Positions 1 to 8,636 of a DNA stretch of 64,000 nucleotides are shown here, in pieces. Below the pieces are notes generated by a model, which searched no databases, was not told where the DNA came from, and saw nothing but the letters and a program-made list of their open reading frames with translations. This DNA comes from JALHSW01 sp963720675. Lineage in GTDB: Bacteria; Actinomycetota; Acidimicrobiia; IMCC26256; PALSA-555. The stretch is from the NCBI GenBank assembly GCA_963720675.1, contig CAVRGH010000010.1:1426001-1490000 (forward strand). The letters run 5' to 3'. Each line of letters starts with the position of its first letter. The stretch's first letter is position 1. Both the position numbers and the translations under genes were made by a program.

Positions 1-1
1 C

Positions 2-1531
2 ATCGGGACGAGCGCACTCGACCTCGTCCACCCCGAGGATCGCGGTCTCGCGATCGAGTCGCTCGGGGAGACCGCGGCGAAGGGTCCGGGGCTTCGGGAC
101 CCCACCGCGTTGCGGGTCATCGCGGCGGACGGCACGACCCGGGTGCTCGAGTTCGTCGGCACGAACCGCCTCGACGACGACGGCATCCATGGCATCGTCG
201 TCTCGGGTCGCGACGTGACCCAGCACGCGCTCGTCGAGACCGGGTTGATCGATGTCCGGCGTCGGTTCGAGAGCGCGTTCGAGCACTCTCCCGTCGCGCG
301 GCTGCTGCTCGCTACGGACGGACGGATCATGCGGGCGAACAAGGCCGCGGCCCGGTTGACCGGGTACGCGAGCGAGCTGCTCGTGAACATGCGCGCGCCC
401 GAGCTGCGCGCCGTGGACGAGGCGATGCTGGATCGTGAGCAGCTCTCCGAGCTGATCGGCGGCGATCAGGACCACATCGACTTCGAACGCCAGCTCCGCC
501 ATGCCGACGAAAGCCTGCGATGGGTTCGCGGGACCGTGTCGCTCGTGCAGGACCCCGACGGGGCCGGCGACTACCTCAGCGTCGAGCTCGAGGACGTCAC
601 GTCGATCCGCGAGGCCGAGCTCCTCCGGGAACGGGCCGAGACCCAGCTGCGCGCGCTGCTCGACAGCACCGGTGAGATCATCACCGTGCTCGAGCCCGAC
701 GGGAAGTGGCGCTCGACCTTCGGCGCACTCGACCGCACCTACGGGTTCGATCCGGAGGCGGACCCGGACCCGGACGGCGGAGTCCTCGGCAGGGTCCACC
801 CGGACGACGTGGACGACGCGCTGCGCGGCTTCGCCAGGGTCACCGCGCCCGATGCCCACCCTGACGACTCCTTCACCGTCCGCATCGTCGCAGCCGACGG
901 CACGCTCCGGTGGACCGAGATCCGGGTGCGCAACTTCGTCGACGATCCCGCCGTGCGCGGGTACGTGATCCTGAGTCGCGACGTGACCGACCTCCGCCAG
1001 GTGCAGCAGCGGCTCGCGCATCAGGCGACGCACGATCCGCTCACGATGCTCCCGAACCGGACCTTGTTCCAGGAGCTCGGGGAGCAGGCGCTGGCGCGGG
1101 CCGATCGCGGCGGGATGACCGTCGGCGTCCTCTTCCTCGACATCGACCGCTTCAAGCGGGTGAACGACTCCTTCGGTCACCCGGTCGGGGACGCGCTCCT
1201 CCGGGCGACCGCCGATCGCCTGCGCGAGGTCGTGCGCCGGGGCGACGTGGTCGCCCGCTTCGGTGGCGACGAGTTCGTCGTGCTGTGCGAGCACCCGGCC
1301 GGCCAGCCCGAGATGCTCGACCTCGCCGACCGCCTCCTCGAGACGCTCTCCCAGCCCGTGGAGCTGCCCGGGGGGCGCGTGCAGAGCGGCGTGAGCATCG
1401 GGATCGCCATCGGCGGCGGCGGCCGGGTCACCATCGACACGCTGCTCCGGGACGCCGATGTCGCGCTGTACCAGGCCAAGGACCGGGGCCGGGGCCGGGC
1501 GGTGGTCTTCGGAGCCGGTCCAAGAACCTGA
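2..1531 (+). CDS. PAS-GGDEF diguanylate cyclase, 5' end outside window
   Basis: The frame is open from the left edge, so the true start lies upstream; 509 residues are visible. The visible part begins inside a PAS domain (about residues 1-75), continues with two more PAS domains (about 86-205 and 216-335) and ends with a GGDEF domain (about 345-505). The catalytic motif GGDEF is intact near base 1262, and an RxxD inhibitory site (RRGD) lies five residues before it. The expected activity is synthesis of cyclic di-GMP from two GTP, with product inhibition. No EAL or HD-GYP domain and no membrane segment is visible, so a soluble sensor-cyclase is likely. A larger paralogue follows 91 bases downstream. 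Ligands of the PAS domains cannot be told from sequence. Confidence 0.92.
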   Translation: MGTSALDLVHPEDRGLAIESLGETAAKGPGLRDPTALRVIAADGTTRVLEFVGTNRLDDDGIHGIVVSGRDVTQHALVETGLIDVRRRFESAFEHSPVARLLLATDGRIMRANKAAARLTGYASELLVNMRAPELRAVDEAMLDREQLSELIGGDQDHIDFERQLRHADESLRWVRGTVSLVQDPDGAGDYLSVELEDVTSIREAELLRERAETQLRALLDSTGEIITVLEPDGKWRSTFGALDRTYGFDPEADPDPDGGVLGRVHPDDVDDALRGFARVTAPDAHPDDSFTVRIVAADGTLRWTEIRVRNFVDDPAVRGYVILSRDVTDLRQVQQRLAHQATHDPLTMLPNRTLFQELGEQALARADRGGMTVGVLFLDIDRFKRVNDSFGHPVGDALLRATADRLREVVRRGDVVARFGGDEFVVLCEHPAGQPEMLDLADRLLETLSQPVELPGGRVQSGVSIGIAIGGGGRVTIDTLLRDADVALYQAKDRGRGRAVVFGAGPRT

Positions 1532-1532
1532 G

Positions 1533-1553
1533 CGGGGGCTGAGAAGCCGCCCG
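1533..1553 (+). terminator. hairpin after the first GGDEF gene
   Basis: Two bases after the stop codon, CGGG plus GGCT pair across a GAGA loop with AGCC plus CCCG, with one bulged G. This compact stem has no T-tract, so a terminator or mRNA 3'-end stabiliser is only a reasonable guess. Confidence 0.4.
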
Positions 1554-1591
1554 AACGCGCTCAGGCGGTGACTCCATCGATCCGAAAGACT

Positions 1592-1618
1592 GGGGGACGG
1601 CTCCGCACGGAGCCCCCC
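1592..1618 (+). promoter_or_regulatory. strong hairpin covering the translation start region of the second GGDEF gene
   Basis: GGCTCC (1599-1604) pairs perfectly with GGAGCC (1609-1614) over a GCAC loop, and the flanking G-run (1592-1596) can pair with the C-run (1615-1618). The stem ends four bases before the ATG at 1623, where a Shine-Dalgarno sequence would normally sit and none is visible. It could limit translation of the downstream cyclase. Upstream bases contain GAAA and GGGGGACGG, which only weakly recall a cyclic di-GMP-I riboswitch. Confidence 0.35.
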
Positions 1619-1622
1619 GACC

Positions 1623-4115
1623 ATGACGGCTCACGAGCGCGACCCCGGACCCATCCCGCCGCTCCCCGCACTGCGGGGTGACGCGGCGTTCCTCGGCGCG
1701 GTCCTCGAGCACGGCAGCGACCTGGTGATCGTGGTCGACGACGAGACGCGCGTGCTCTACGTGAACCGAGCGGCCGAGGACGCGCTCGGATGCTCACGCG
1801 ACGAGCTCGCCGGCCACGACGTCCTCGACCTCGTGCACCCCGACGACCTCGCGCTCGCCACCGAGTCGCTCGGCGGCACGACGGCCACCGGACCCGGTCG
1901 CAAGGTCCCGGTCGAGCTCCGCGGGCGCCACGCCGACGGCTCGTGGCGCCGACTCGAGGTGATCGCGACGAACCTGCTCGACGATCCGTCGGTCGGCGGG
2001 ATCGTCCTGGCGGCCCGTGACATCACGGAGCTGCGCGCCGCCGAGGACGAGCTCCGACGGGCCGAAGAGGAGTTCCGTGCCCTCGTGGCGCACTCCTCGG
2101 ACATCATCACGGTCCTCGAGCCCGACGGGTCCTGGCGGTCCTCGAGCGCAGCCGGGACCCGCCTCCTCGGGTACCCCGAGGGGCTCGAGGTCGAGGGTGG
2201 TGTGTTCTCGCTGTTGCACCCGGACGACGTCGAGGAGGCTGCGAGGACGTTCGCCGAGGTCGTCGAAGGGCGCCGCGACGACGACACGCCGGTCGTCCTG
2301 CGCGTGCAGTCGGCTGACGGCTCGCGCTGCTTCCACCTCGAAACCGTGGCCCGCAACCTCGTCGACCACCCCGCGGTGCGGGGGATCGTCCTCAACTCAC
2401 GCGACGTCACCGAACGCGTGGCGGCGGAGGACGCCCTCCGCAGGACCCAGGGTCGCTTCCAATCCCTCGTGCAGCACGCATCCGATCTCATCACGGTCGT
2501 CGACGCCGACGCGATGGTCCGGTACGTCAGCCCATCCGTGACCCGGATGCTCGGCTTCGATCCCGACGAGCTCGTCGGCACGAGCGGCTCCGACATCGTG
2601 CATCCGGACGACCTCCCGGCCTTCATCGCCTCGATCATGGACCAGCTCGTGGACGGCGTCGACGAGCAGACCGTGCAGTACCGGGCCAGGCACAAGGACG
2701 GCGGGTGGCGCCTCCTCGAGGGGGTCACGACGAACCTGCTCGACGACCCCGCGATCCAGGGCTTCGTCACCAACGCCCGCGACATCACCCGACGCGTCGA
2801 GGCCGAGGAAGCGCTCCACCGATCCGACGAGCGGTTCCGCGCGCTGGTGCAGCACGCCAGCGACGTCGTCACCGTCGTCGATGCCGAGGCGCAGCTGACG
2901 TACGCGAGTCCGTCGATCGAGCACACGCTCGGCTACTCCCCTGCGGAGCTCGTCGGCACCGACGCCACCCGGCTCATCCATCCCGACGACCTCAGCGCCT
3001 TGTTCGAGGCCTCGACCGAGTCGGTCCAGACCGGCCAGGCCGTCGCGGTCGAGTACCGAGCAATCGCGAAGGACGGGTCGATCCGCTACTTCGAGGGGAT
3101 CACCAGCGACCTGACGGGCGAGCCGAGCGTGGCCGGGTTCGTCACGAATGCGCGTGACATCAGTGACCGGCGCGACGCCGAGCGCGAGGCGGCGCGGCTC
3201 ACCGAGGTGCTCGACCGCAGCAACGAGGTGGTCGTGCTCTCGGCACCCGACGGAGCGCTCGTCTACGCGAACCAGCGCGCCAAGGAGTTCCTCGGGATCG
3301 GCGAGCACCACCACGTCGGTGAGCTCACCAGCGTCGAGTCGCGCGAACGCCTCCGGGACGAGGCCATGCCGCACGTCCGCTCCCAGGGCCTCTGGAACGG
3401 GGAGCTGACCTTCCGGACCACGACCGGCGACGAGATCCCGATGATCGCCACCGTCCAGGCCCACCGCGAGGACGGGGTGATCGTGCTGATCTCGACGATC
3501 GCGCACGACATCACCGCGCTGAAGCTCGAGGCGAACCGGCTGGAGTACGAAGCCAACCACGACAAGCTCACCGGGCTCCCGAACCGGGCCATGCTCCAGG
3601 AGGTCGGTGAGCAGGCCCTCGGGCGCGCGTCCCGCCAGGGCACCCTGACCGGCGTGCTGTTCCTCGACCTCGACGGGTTCAAGGAGATCAACGACACCCT
3701 CGGGCACGACGCCGGCGACCGTGTGCTCATCGAGCTCGGCCGGAGCCTCCGGGTCGGCGTGCGTTCCGGCGACCTCGTCGTCCGACTCGGCGGCGACGAG
3801 TTCTGCGTGCTGTGCGAGGGCGTCGAGGACGAGCACGAGCTGTTCGAGCTCGGTCAGCGGATCCGCGACATCGTCGCGATCCCGATGCGCGTGCACGGGC
3901 GCGACGTGCAGGTCGGGACGAGCATCGGCGTCGCCATCGACCGTGCCGGCTCCGAGACCATCGGTGGGCTGGTGCGGAACGCCGACGTCGCGCTCTACCG
4001 GGCGAAGCGAGCCGGTGGGCGCCGCGTGGAGGTCTTCGATCCGGCGCAGGAGGATCCGGCGCAGGAGGATCCGGAGAAGCGTCCGCCGGCACTCCGGGAC
4101 GCGGTCAAGCGCTAG
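1623..4115 (+). CDS. multi-PAS GGDEF diguanylate cyclase
   Basis: This protein has 830 residues. Five PAS domains follow one another (about residues 22-140, 150-268, 278-395, 404-520 and 525-635), then a GGDEF domain (about 645-800). The catalytic motif reads GGDEF and is preceded five residues earlier by RSGD, a canonical RxxD inhibitory site, so active and feedback-inhibited cyclic di-GMP synthesis is expected. The third and fourth PAS domains are close copies of each other, which indicates internal duplication. The last 25 residues are low complexity with a DPAQE repeat. No transmembrane segment is seen. It lies directly behind a shorter paralogue. Its stop codon overlaps, tail to tail, that of the unknown gene on the other strand. 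The start is the only in-frame ATG near the beginning, without a clear ribosome binding site. Confidence 0.93.
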   Translation: MTAHERDPGPIPPLPALRGDAAFLGAVLEHGSDLVIVVDDETRVLYVNRAAEDALGCSRDELAGHDVLDLVHPDDLALATESLGGTTATGPGRKVPVELRGRHADGSWRRLEVIATNLLDDPSVGGIVLAARDITELRAAEDELRRAEEEFRALVAHSSDIITVLEPDGSWRSSSAAGTRLLGYPEGLEVEGGVFSLLHPDDVEEAARTFAEVVEGRRDDDTPVVLRVQSADGSRCFHLETVARNLVDHPAVRGIVLNSRDVTERVAAEDALRRTQGRFQSLVQHASDLITVVDADAMVRYVSPSVTRMLGFDPDELVGTSGSDIVHPDDLPAFIASIMDQLVDGVDEQTVQYRARHKDGGWRLLEGVTTNLLDDPAIQGFVTNARDITRRVEAEEALHRSDERFRALVQHASDVVTVVDAEAQLTYASPSIEHTLGYSPAELVGTDATRLIHPDDLSALFEASTESVQTGQAVAVEYRAIAKDGSIRYFEGITSDLTGEPSVAGFVTNARDISDRRDAEREAARLTEVLDRSNEVVVLSAPDGALVYANQRAKEFLGIGEHHHVGELTSVESRERLRDEAMPHVRSQGLWNGELTFRTTTGDEIPMIATVQAHREDGVIVLISTIAHDITALKLEANRLEYEANHDKLTGLPNRAMLQEVGEQALGRASRQGTLTGVLFLDLDGFKEINDTLGHDAGDRVLIELGRSLRVGVRSGDLVVRLGGDEFCVLCEGVEDEHELFELGQRIRDIVAIPMRVHGRDVQVGTSIGVAIDRAGSETIGGLVRNADVALYRAKRAGGRRVEVFDPAQEDPAQEDPEKRPPALRDAVKR
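4038..4072 (+). repeat. 15-base tandem repeat inside the cyclase C-terminus
   Basis: Two perfect copies of GATCCGGCGCAGGAG (4038-4052 and 4053-4067) and the start of a third encode DPAQE twice. This looks like a slippage-type expansion in a disordered tail. Confidence 0.7.
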
Positions 4116-4669
4116 TCGACCCAGCCCTCGGACTGACTCAGCAGGTGTCGGCTGACCGCGAGGGCGCGATCCAGGAGCTCGCACGAGACCGCGTCGCCGT
4201 CGCGGATCCGAAGCAGCGAGACCTGCTGGTGCGCCACGACCCGCAGCGAACGTTGGGGCGCTTCGGTCGCGTCGGGGATCGAGTCGATCGCCGACACCTC
4301 GAGTGGGAGATCCGGTCCGCCGACCCCCGCGAGCTCCGTCGCCGCGAGCAGGAGATCCGGACCCTGCGGGAGCGGCGGCAGACCCCAGGTGAAGTTCAGC
4401 GGGAAGTGGTACTCGTCGAGCGGATCCTCACCCTCGGGCAGCAGCATCACCATGTCCTCGAAGCCGAGGAGCACCCGGGGATCGATCTCGAGCGAGAGGT
4501 ACAGGTCGACCGGACCGTCGCAGCCCTCTTCGGGATGCGCGTCGACCTCCCACGTCTGGCGGAGGGAGTAGCTCTCGACGAAGTGCCGTTCGTCGTGCAC
4601 GTGGAACCCGTGCTCGACCGCGTGGTCCTTGAGGTCGGCGACGAACCCGGCGATGTCGATCACTGCCAT
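4112..4669 (-). CDS. conserved hypothetical protein, last gene of the cysteine/murI cluster
   Basis: A 185-residue acidic soluble protein with an ATG start and a GAGGAGG ribosome binding site about ten bases upstream. I do not recognise the family. The first half is rich in aromatic and acidic residues, including HGFHVHDERHF near residue 20 and a segment GPVDLYLSLEIDP near residue 55. There is no signal peptide and no membrane segment. It starts 57 bases after the rdgB stop in the same direction, so it may be the last gene of that operon. Its stop overlaps the cyclase stop on the other strand by four bases. No function is proposed. Confidence 0.7.
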   Translation of the reverse strand: MAVIDIAGFVADLKDHAVEHGFHVHDERHFVESYSLRQTWEVDAHPEEGCDGPVDLYLSLEIDPRVLLGFEDMVMLLPEGEDPLDEYHFPLNFTWGLPPLPQGPDLLLAATELAGVGGPDLPLEVSAIDSIPDATEAPQRSLRVVAHQQVSLLRIRDGDAVSCELLDRALAVSRHLLSQSEGWVD

Positions 4670-4726
4670 GGCGCTCGCCTCCTCGCTCGTCCGGGTTTGG
4701 TGGGTCGTTCGGGCACTCGGGGTCGA

Positions 4727-5344
4727 TCAGGCATCCGGGGCCACCGCCACGATGCGCAGGCCCTCCGCGAGGGTACGGAACGCGCGGCCCCGATGCGACA
4801 CCTGGTGCTTCTCCGCCGGGCGCAGCTCGGAGAACGTCCGCCCGTCGCCCTCGTCGGGCACGAAGACGGGGTCGTAGCCGAAGCCACCGGTCCCCCGAGG
4901 TGCTGCCGCGATCGTGCCTTCGACGGCGCCGAACGCCGCGACCTCGCGCCCGTCGGGCCACCGGGCGATCGCCACCGTGGAGAACCGGGCCGTCCGGCCC
5001 GGTGGTTCGACGCCCTGGAGCCGCTCGAGGAGCAGCGCCACGTTGTCGGCGTACGTCGCGTCCTCGCCGGCGAACCGCGCCGACCAGACACCGGGCGCGC
5101 CGTCGAGCGCGTCGACCTCGAGACCGGTGTCGTCGGCGATCGCCGGGAGGCCCGTCGCATCACAGATCGCCTGGGCCTTGAGCCGGGCGTTCTCCTCGAG
5201 CGTCGCGCCCGTCTCCTCCACCTCGGGGAGCGAGGGATCGCGCGGGTCGAGCCGGAGCTCGTCGCCGACCACACGCAGCACCTCGATGATCTCGCGCGCC
5301 TTGTCGGGGTTGGCGGTGGCGAGCACGAAGTGCAGAGAGCTCAC
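4727..5344 (-). CDS. rdgB: RdgB/HAM1 family dITP/XTP pyrophosphatase
   Basis: The protein has 205 residues, the usual size for this family. It hydrolyses non-canonical purine triphosphates (XTP, dITP, ITP) to monophosphates and pyrophosphate and so cleans the nucleotide pool. Visible family elements are the N-terminal substrate loop TANPDK (residues about 9-14), AIADDTGLEVDALDG (about 68-82), GFGYDPVF and, near the end, SHRGRAF. I chose the GTG at 5344 because it gives the standard SLHFVLATANPDK beginning and overlaps the rph stop as GTGA, a sign of translational coupling. The rph-rdgB pair is common in actinobacteria. Confidence 0.95.
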   Translation of the reverse strand: MSSLHFVLATANPDKAREIIEVLRVVGDELRLDPRDPSLPEVEETGATLEENARLKAQAICDATGLPAIADDTGLEVDALDGAPGVWSARFAGEDATYADNVALLLERLQGVEPPGRTARFSTVAIARWPDGREVAAFGAVEGTIAAAPRGTGGFGYDPVFVPDEGDGRTFSELRPAEKHQVSHRGRAFRTLAEGLRIVAVAPDA

Positions 5345-6084
5345 GGGCGACGCGGCGGCGGTGGCTCTGCGAGCAGCGAGCGCTGGAGGTCGAACAGCTC
5401 GCCGATGCCGGCCTCGGCGAGACCGAGCAGCGCGTCGAGCTCGTCGCGCGAGAAGGGCAGTCCCTCTGCCGTGCCCTGCACTTCGATGAAGCGGCCCGAC
5501 CCGGTCATCACGACGTTCATGTCGACCTCGGCACGTACGTCCTCGGAGTACTCGAGGTCGAGGTACGGGACGGCGTCGACGACGCCGACGGAGATCGCGC
5601 CGCACGCGTCGGCGATCGGGTGGCCGGTCAGCGTGCCCGCGGCGACGAGGCGCGAGCACGCGTCGTGCAGCGCGAGGTATCCACCGGTGATCGAGGCCGT
5701 GCGCGTCCCGCCGTCGGCCTGCAGCACGTCGCAGTCGACCGTGATCTGCACCTCGCCCATCGTGTCGAGGTCGGTGACCGCCCGCAGCGAGCGACCGATC
5801 AGGCGTTGGATCTCCTGCGTGCGGCCCGACTGCTTCCCCTTCGCGGCTTCGCGGCCGACCCGCTCGGGCGACGATCCCGGCAGCATCGAGTACTCCGCGG
5901 TGACCCAGCCCTTCCCGGTGCCGCGCATCCACGGCGGGACGCGCTCCTCGACCGAAGCCGTGCACAGGACCCGGGTCCGCCCGCACTCGACGAGCACGGA
6001 CCCTGCCGCGAACTCCGTGTAGTCGCGCGTGAAGGCAACGGTGCGCAGCTCATCCGGTTCGCGCCCGTCGCGGCGGCTGCCCAT
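5341..6084 (-). CDS. rph: ribonuclease PH
   Basis: The protein has 247 residues, full length for RNase PH, a phosphate-dependent 3'-5' exoribonuclease that trims tRNA 3' ends. Typical stretches are the N-terminal PDELR element with a TEFAAGSVLVECGRT segment, GWVTAEYSMLPGSS, the conserved arginines in GRTQEIQRLIGRSLR, the QADGGTRTASITGG phosphate-site region, and VDMNVVMTGSGRFIEVQGTA. The ATG at 6084 is preceded by GAGGAG nine bases upstream. It follows the metallo-beta-lactamase gene by 12 bases and overlaps rdgB by four, so it sits in the middle of one transcription unit. Confidence 0.96.
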   Translation of the reverse strand: MGSRRDGREPDELRTVAFTRDYTEFAAGSVLVECGRTRVLCTASVEERVPPWMRGTGKGWVTAEYSMLPGSSPERVGREAAKGKQSGRTQEIQRLIGRSLRAVTDLDTMGEVQITVDCDVLQADGGTRTASITGGYLALHDACSRLVAAGTLTGHPIADACGAISVGVVDAVPYLDLEYSEDVRAEVDMNVVMTGSGRFIEVQGTAEGLPFSRDELDALLGLAEAGIGELFDLQRSLLAEPPPPRRP

Positions 6085-6096
6085 CGTGGGTGCTCC

Positions 6097-6828
6097 TCAG
6101 ATCTGGGTGACGAGGTGGGGTGCGGCAAGGCTCACGGAGTCGCCGTAGGCGTCGGAGCCCTCGGTGACCACCTTGTGCGGATCGAGCCGGGGCCACAGGT
6201 GCGTGAGCATGAGGCGGCGAGCGCGTGCCTCGCGGGCCATCGTCCCGGCCTCGTGGGCCGAGAGGTGGATCTCCACCGGCTTCTTGCCGTGCTCGTAGGT
6301 CGCCTCGGACAGCACGAGATCGGCGCCGGGCTCGAACGCGCTGACGTCCCACCCCGGACCCGTGTCCGACGTGTAGATCATGCGGCGACCGTCGGCCGTC
6401 GCCTCGACCGCGTACGTGGGCGGCGGGTGGTCGGTGCGCGAGAAGCGGAGATCGACGCCACCGATCTTGACCTTCTCGTCCTCGTCGATCGGGAGCCATT
6501 CGAACGCGCCGCCCCAGTCGCCTCCGACGAGCTGGCCGAGGTGGTCGGCCAGGCCCTCGGGCGCGTACACGGGAAGCCCTTCGCGCTCGAGCCCGTACCG
6601 CGTCAGCACATGGAGCCCGTACACGTCGACGCAGTGATCGGGGTGCTCGTGCGTGAGCACGACCGCCGTGAGGTCCTCGGCGCGGATGTGCTGTTGGAGG
6701 TGCCCGAACGTGCCGTTGCCGCAGTCGAGCCAGATGTTCGCGTCGCCGGACTGGAGCAGGTACCCGCTGCACGCGCTGCTGGTCTGCCCTCCGTACGAGC
6801 CGGAGCACCCCAGGACGGTCAGCTCCAT
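6097..6828 (-). CDS. metallo-beta-lactamase fold hydrolase, Rv1339-type (possible cyclic nucleotide phosphodiesterase)
   Basis: A 243-residue single-domain protein. It begins with MELTVLGCSGSYGG and carries the metal-binding signature THEHPDHCVD near residue 60; further ligands are the aspartate of YTSDTGPG (about residue 150), the acidic residue in LVLSEATYE, and a late histidine in LMLTHLWPR. The position between murI and rph matches Rv1339 of Mycobacterium tuberculosis, reported to hydrolyse cAMP, so the same role is possible here; RNase Z-like activity is the alternative. The ATG at 6828 has GAGG seven bases upstream and is preferred to the GTG at 6834. It overlaps the murI end by ten bases. 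Confidence 0.85.
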   Translation of the reverse strand: MELTVLGCSGSYGGQTSSACSGYLLQSGDANIWLDCGNGTFGHLQQHIRAEDLTAVVLTHEHPDHCVDVYGLHVLTRYGLEREGLPVYAPEGLADHLGQLVGGDWGGAFEWLPIDEDEKVKIGGVDLRFSRTDHPPPTYAVEATADGRRMIYTSDTGPGWDVSAFEPGADLVLSEATYEHGKKPVEIHLSAHEAGTMAREARARRLMLTHLWPRLDPHKVVTEGSDAYGDSVSLAAPHLVTQI

Positions 6829-7637
6829 GACCACGCCTCGACGTCGGCGACCTCGGGTCCGAGGAAGCGGGCCCCGAGCTCGCGGAACGTGTCCACGTCG
6901 CCACTGGTGAGGAAGCAGTGAGGTGCCGGGCCCGAACCCGCTCCCCCCGAGTCGGCGCGCTCCGCGCCGAGCAGCTCGCGAACCGCGAACGCCGTCTCGT
7001 CAGCACTCGACACCAGCACGACCTCCCGCCCCATCACGTCACTGATCGTACGGGCCAGGAGGGGGTAATGCGTACAACCGAGCACCAGCGTGTCGACCTC
7101 GGCATCGAGCACCGGAGCCAGCAGACGCTCGGCCAGCACGTGCACCTGCTCGGAATCGACATCTCCCGCCTCGACGAACTCGACGAACCCCGGACATGCC
7201 ACACAGGTCAGCTCGACGTCGCTCGCAACGTGACGCGCGGCACGTTGGTACGCCCCCGAGGCGACGGTGCCCACGGTGCCGATCACCCCGACCCGTCCGT
7301 TGCGGGTGGCGCGCCGGGCCGCTCGGACGCCGGGCTCGATGACCCCGAGGACCGGCACCGGCAACCGGTCCTGCAGGTGGTCGAGCGCGGCGGCGGCCGC
7401 GCTGTTGCAGGCAACGACCACCAGACGGGCGCCGCGTGCCACGAGCAGCTCGCCGATCTCGATCGAGTACCGCAGCACCTCGTCGGGTGGCTTCGGCCCG
7501 TACGGGAAGCGTCCGGTGTCGCCGAAGTAGACGATCGGCTCGTCCGGGACGAGGTCGATCAGCGACCGCAAGACCGTGAGCCCGCCGAGGCCGGAGTCGA
7601 ACACGCCGATGGGTGACCGTGTCGCGTCGTCGGTCAC
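6819..7637 (-). CDS. murI: glutamate racemase
   Basis: The protein has 272 residues and converts L- to D-glutamate for peptidoglycan. The N-terminal IGVFDSGLGGLTV motif, FGDTGRFPYG, and both catalytic cysteine regions (ACNSAA near residue 76 and GCTHYPLL near residue 190) are present. The first cysteine motif reads CNSAA where many homologues have CNTAS; this is a mild variation. The start is the GTG at 7637, which overlaps the TGA of the preceding sua5 gene as GTGA. Its neighbours are the same as in mycobacteria. Confidence 0.96.
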   Translation of the reverse strand: MTDDATRSPIGVFDSGLGGLTVLRSLIDLVPDEPIVYFGDTGRFPYGPKPPDEVLRYSIEIGELLVARGARLVVVACNSAAAAALDHLQDRLPVPVLGVIEPGVRAARRATRNGRVGVIGTVGTVASGAYQRAARHVASDVELTCVACPGFVEFVEAGDVDSEQVHVLAERLLAPVLDAEVDTLVLGCTHYPLLARTISDVMGREVVLVSSADETAFAVRELLGAERADSGGAGSGPAPHCFLTSGDVDTFRELGARFLGPEVADVEAWSWS

Positions 7638-8623
7638 GGGGCCGCGCTCCCCGCCGCGGCACGCAACAACCGGTCAGCGACCGCCGCGCCCATGCCGTCG
7701 GCCGGAGGTGCAACCGCGAGGACGACGTCGAGCGCGGCGCGATCCGCTTCTCGCAGGCGTGCGTAGAGCGAGCGCGCGAACTCGTCGACGTCGGCGGGCG
7801 GATCGAGCACCACGAGGCCACCGGGGAGTCCCGAGGGCACCGGGGCAAGCATGAGGAGCCCGACGCGCTCGCCGGCCGCCAGCAGCCCGGCGGCGCGAGC
7901 GCCGGCCGCGCGCTCGTCGACGAGCACCACGCGCGCCCGGGGCGCGTAGTGACCCGGGAGCGTGCCTGGCGCCGCGACTTCGCCTGCCGTGCGCAGGGCC
8001 ACCGACGCGCCGAGCACCTCCTCGATCACTGCCTGCGGAACACCGCCGACGCGAAGGATCGCCGGCTCGTCGGAGGAACAGTCGACGATGGTCGACTCGA
8101 CTCCGACGCGGGACGGACCGCCGTCGAGCACGAGATCGACGTCGTCACCGAGGTCTGCGTGTACGTGGGCGGCAGTCGTGGGGCTCACCCGCCCGAAGCG
8201 GTTCGCGGAAGGTGCCGCGACGGCACCACCGAACGCACCGAGCAGCGCGAGCGCCGTCGGCTCGTCGGGGACGCGGAGCCCGACGGTGTCGCGCCCCCCC
8301 GTCACCTCGTCGGGGATCCGGGCGCTGCGGCGGACCACCAGCGTCAGCGGGCCCGGCCAGAGCTCGGCGACGATCCGGCGGGCGACATCCGGGACGTCGA
8401 TCGCGTACACGTCGAGGGCCGCGGTGTCGGCGGCGTGCACGATGACCGGATGCTCCGGCGGACGGCGCTTCACGGCGTACAGGTGCCGCAATGCTTCGGG
8501 GGACTCGGCATCGCAGCCGAGCCCGTACACCGTCTCGGTGGGAAACGCGACGAGGCCACCCGAGTGCAGCACTGCGACCGCGCGCGCCAAATCGGCCGGG
8601 GAGACCGTCGGGGGTGTGCTCAT
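7634..8623 (-). CDS. sua5: L-threonylcarbamoyladenylate synthase, Sua5 type
   Basis: The protein has 329 residues. It makes threonylcarbamoyl-AMP from threonine, bicarbonate and ATP for the t6A37 modification of ANN-decoding tRNAs. The YrdC domain (about residues 10-200) shows FPTETVYGLGC, the KRRPPEHP segment, AAPSANRFGRVSPTTA and the STIVDCS element. The remaining ~120 residues are the Sua5 domain, including the linker element PGTLPGHYAPR, so this is the long Sua5 form and not the short TsaC. The ATG at 8623 gives a natural MSTPPTVSPADLARAV beginning. It lies between cysM and murI, the place held by a rhomboid gene in M. tuberculosis. Confidence 0.93.
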   Translation of the reverse strand: MSTPPTVSPADLARAVAVLHSGGLVAFPTETVYGLGCDAESPEALRHLYAVKRRPPEHPVIVHAADTAALDVYAIDVPDVARRIVAELWPGPLTLVVRRSARIPDEVTGGRDTVGLRVPDEPTALALLGAFGGAVAAPSANRFGRVSPTTAAHVHADLGDDVDLVLDGGPSRVGVESTIVDCSSDEPAILRVGGVPQAVIEEVLGASVALRTAGEVAAPGTLPGHYAPRARVVLVDERAAGARAAGLLAAGERVGLLMLAPVPSGLPGGLVVLDPPADVDEFARSLYARLREADRAALDVVLAVAPPADGMGAAVADRLLRAAAGSAAP

Positions 8624-8636
8624 CGACCGGCGGGCG

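Noticed and set aside
1553..1622. Cyclic di-GMP-I riboswitch before the second cyclase
   Set aside because: GAAA and GGGACG are suggestive, but the conserved AAACC and CAAAGCC parts and the paired stems are not found.
2397..4184. 595-codon open frame antisense to the second GGDEF gene
   Set aside because: It has no recognisable domain, while the plus strand encodes clear PAS and GGDEF domains. Long antisense frames are expected in GC-rich DNA.
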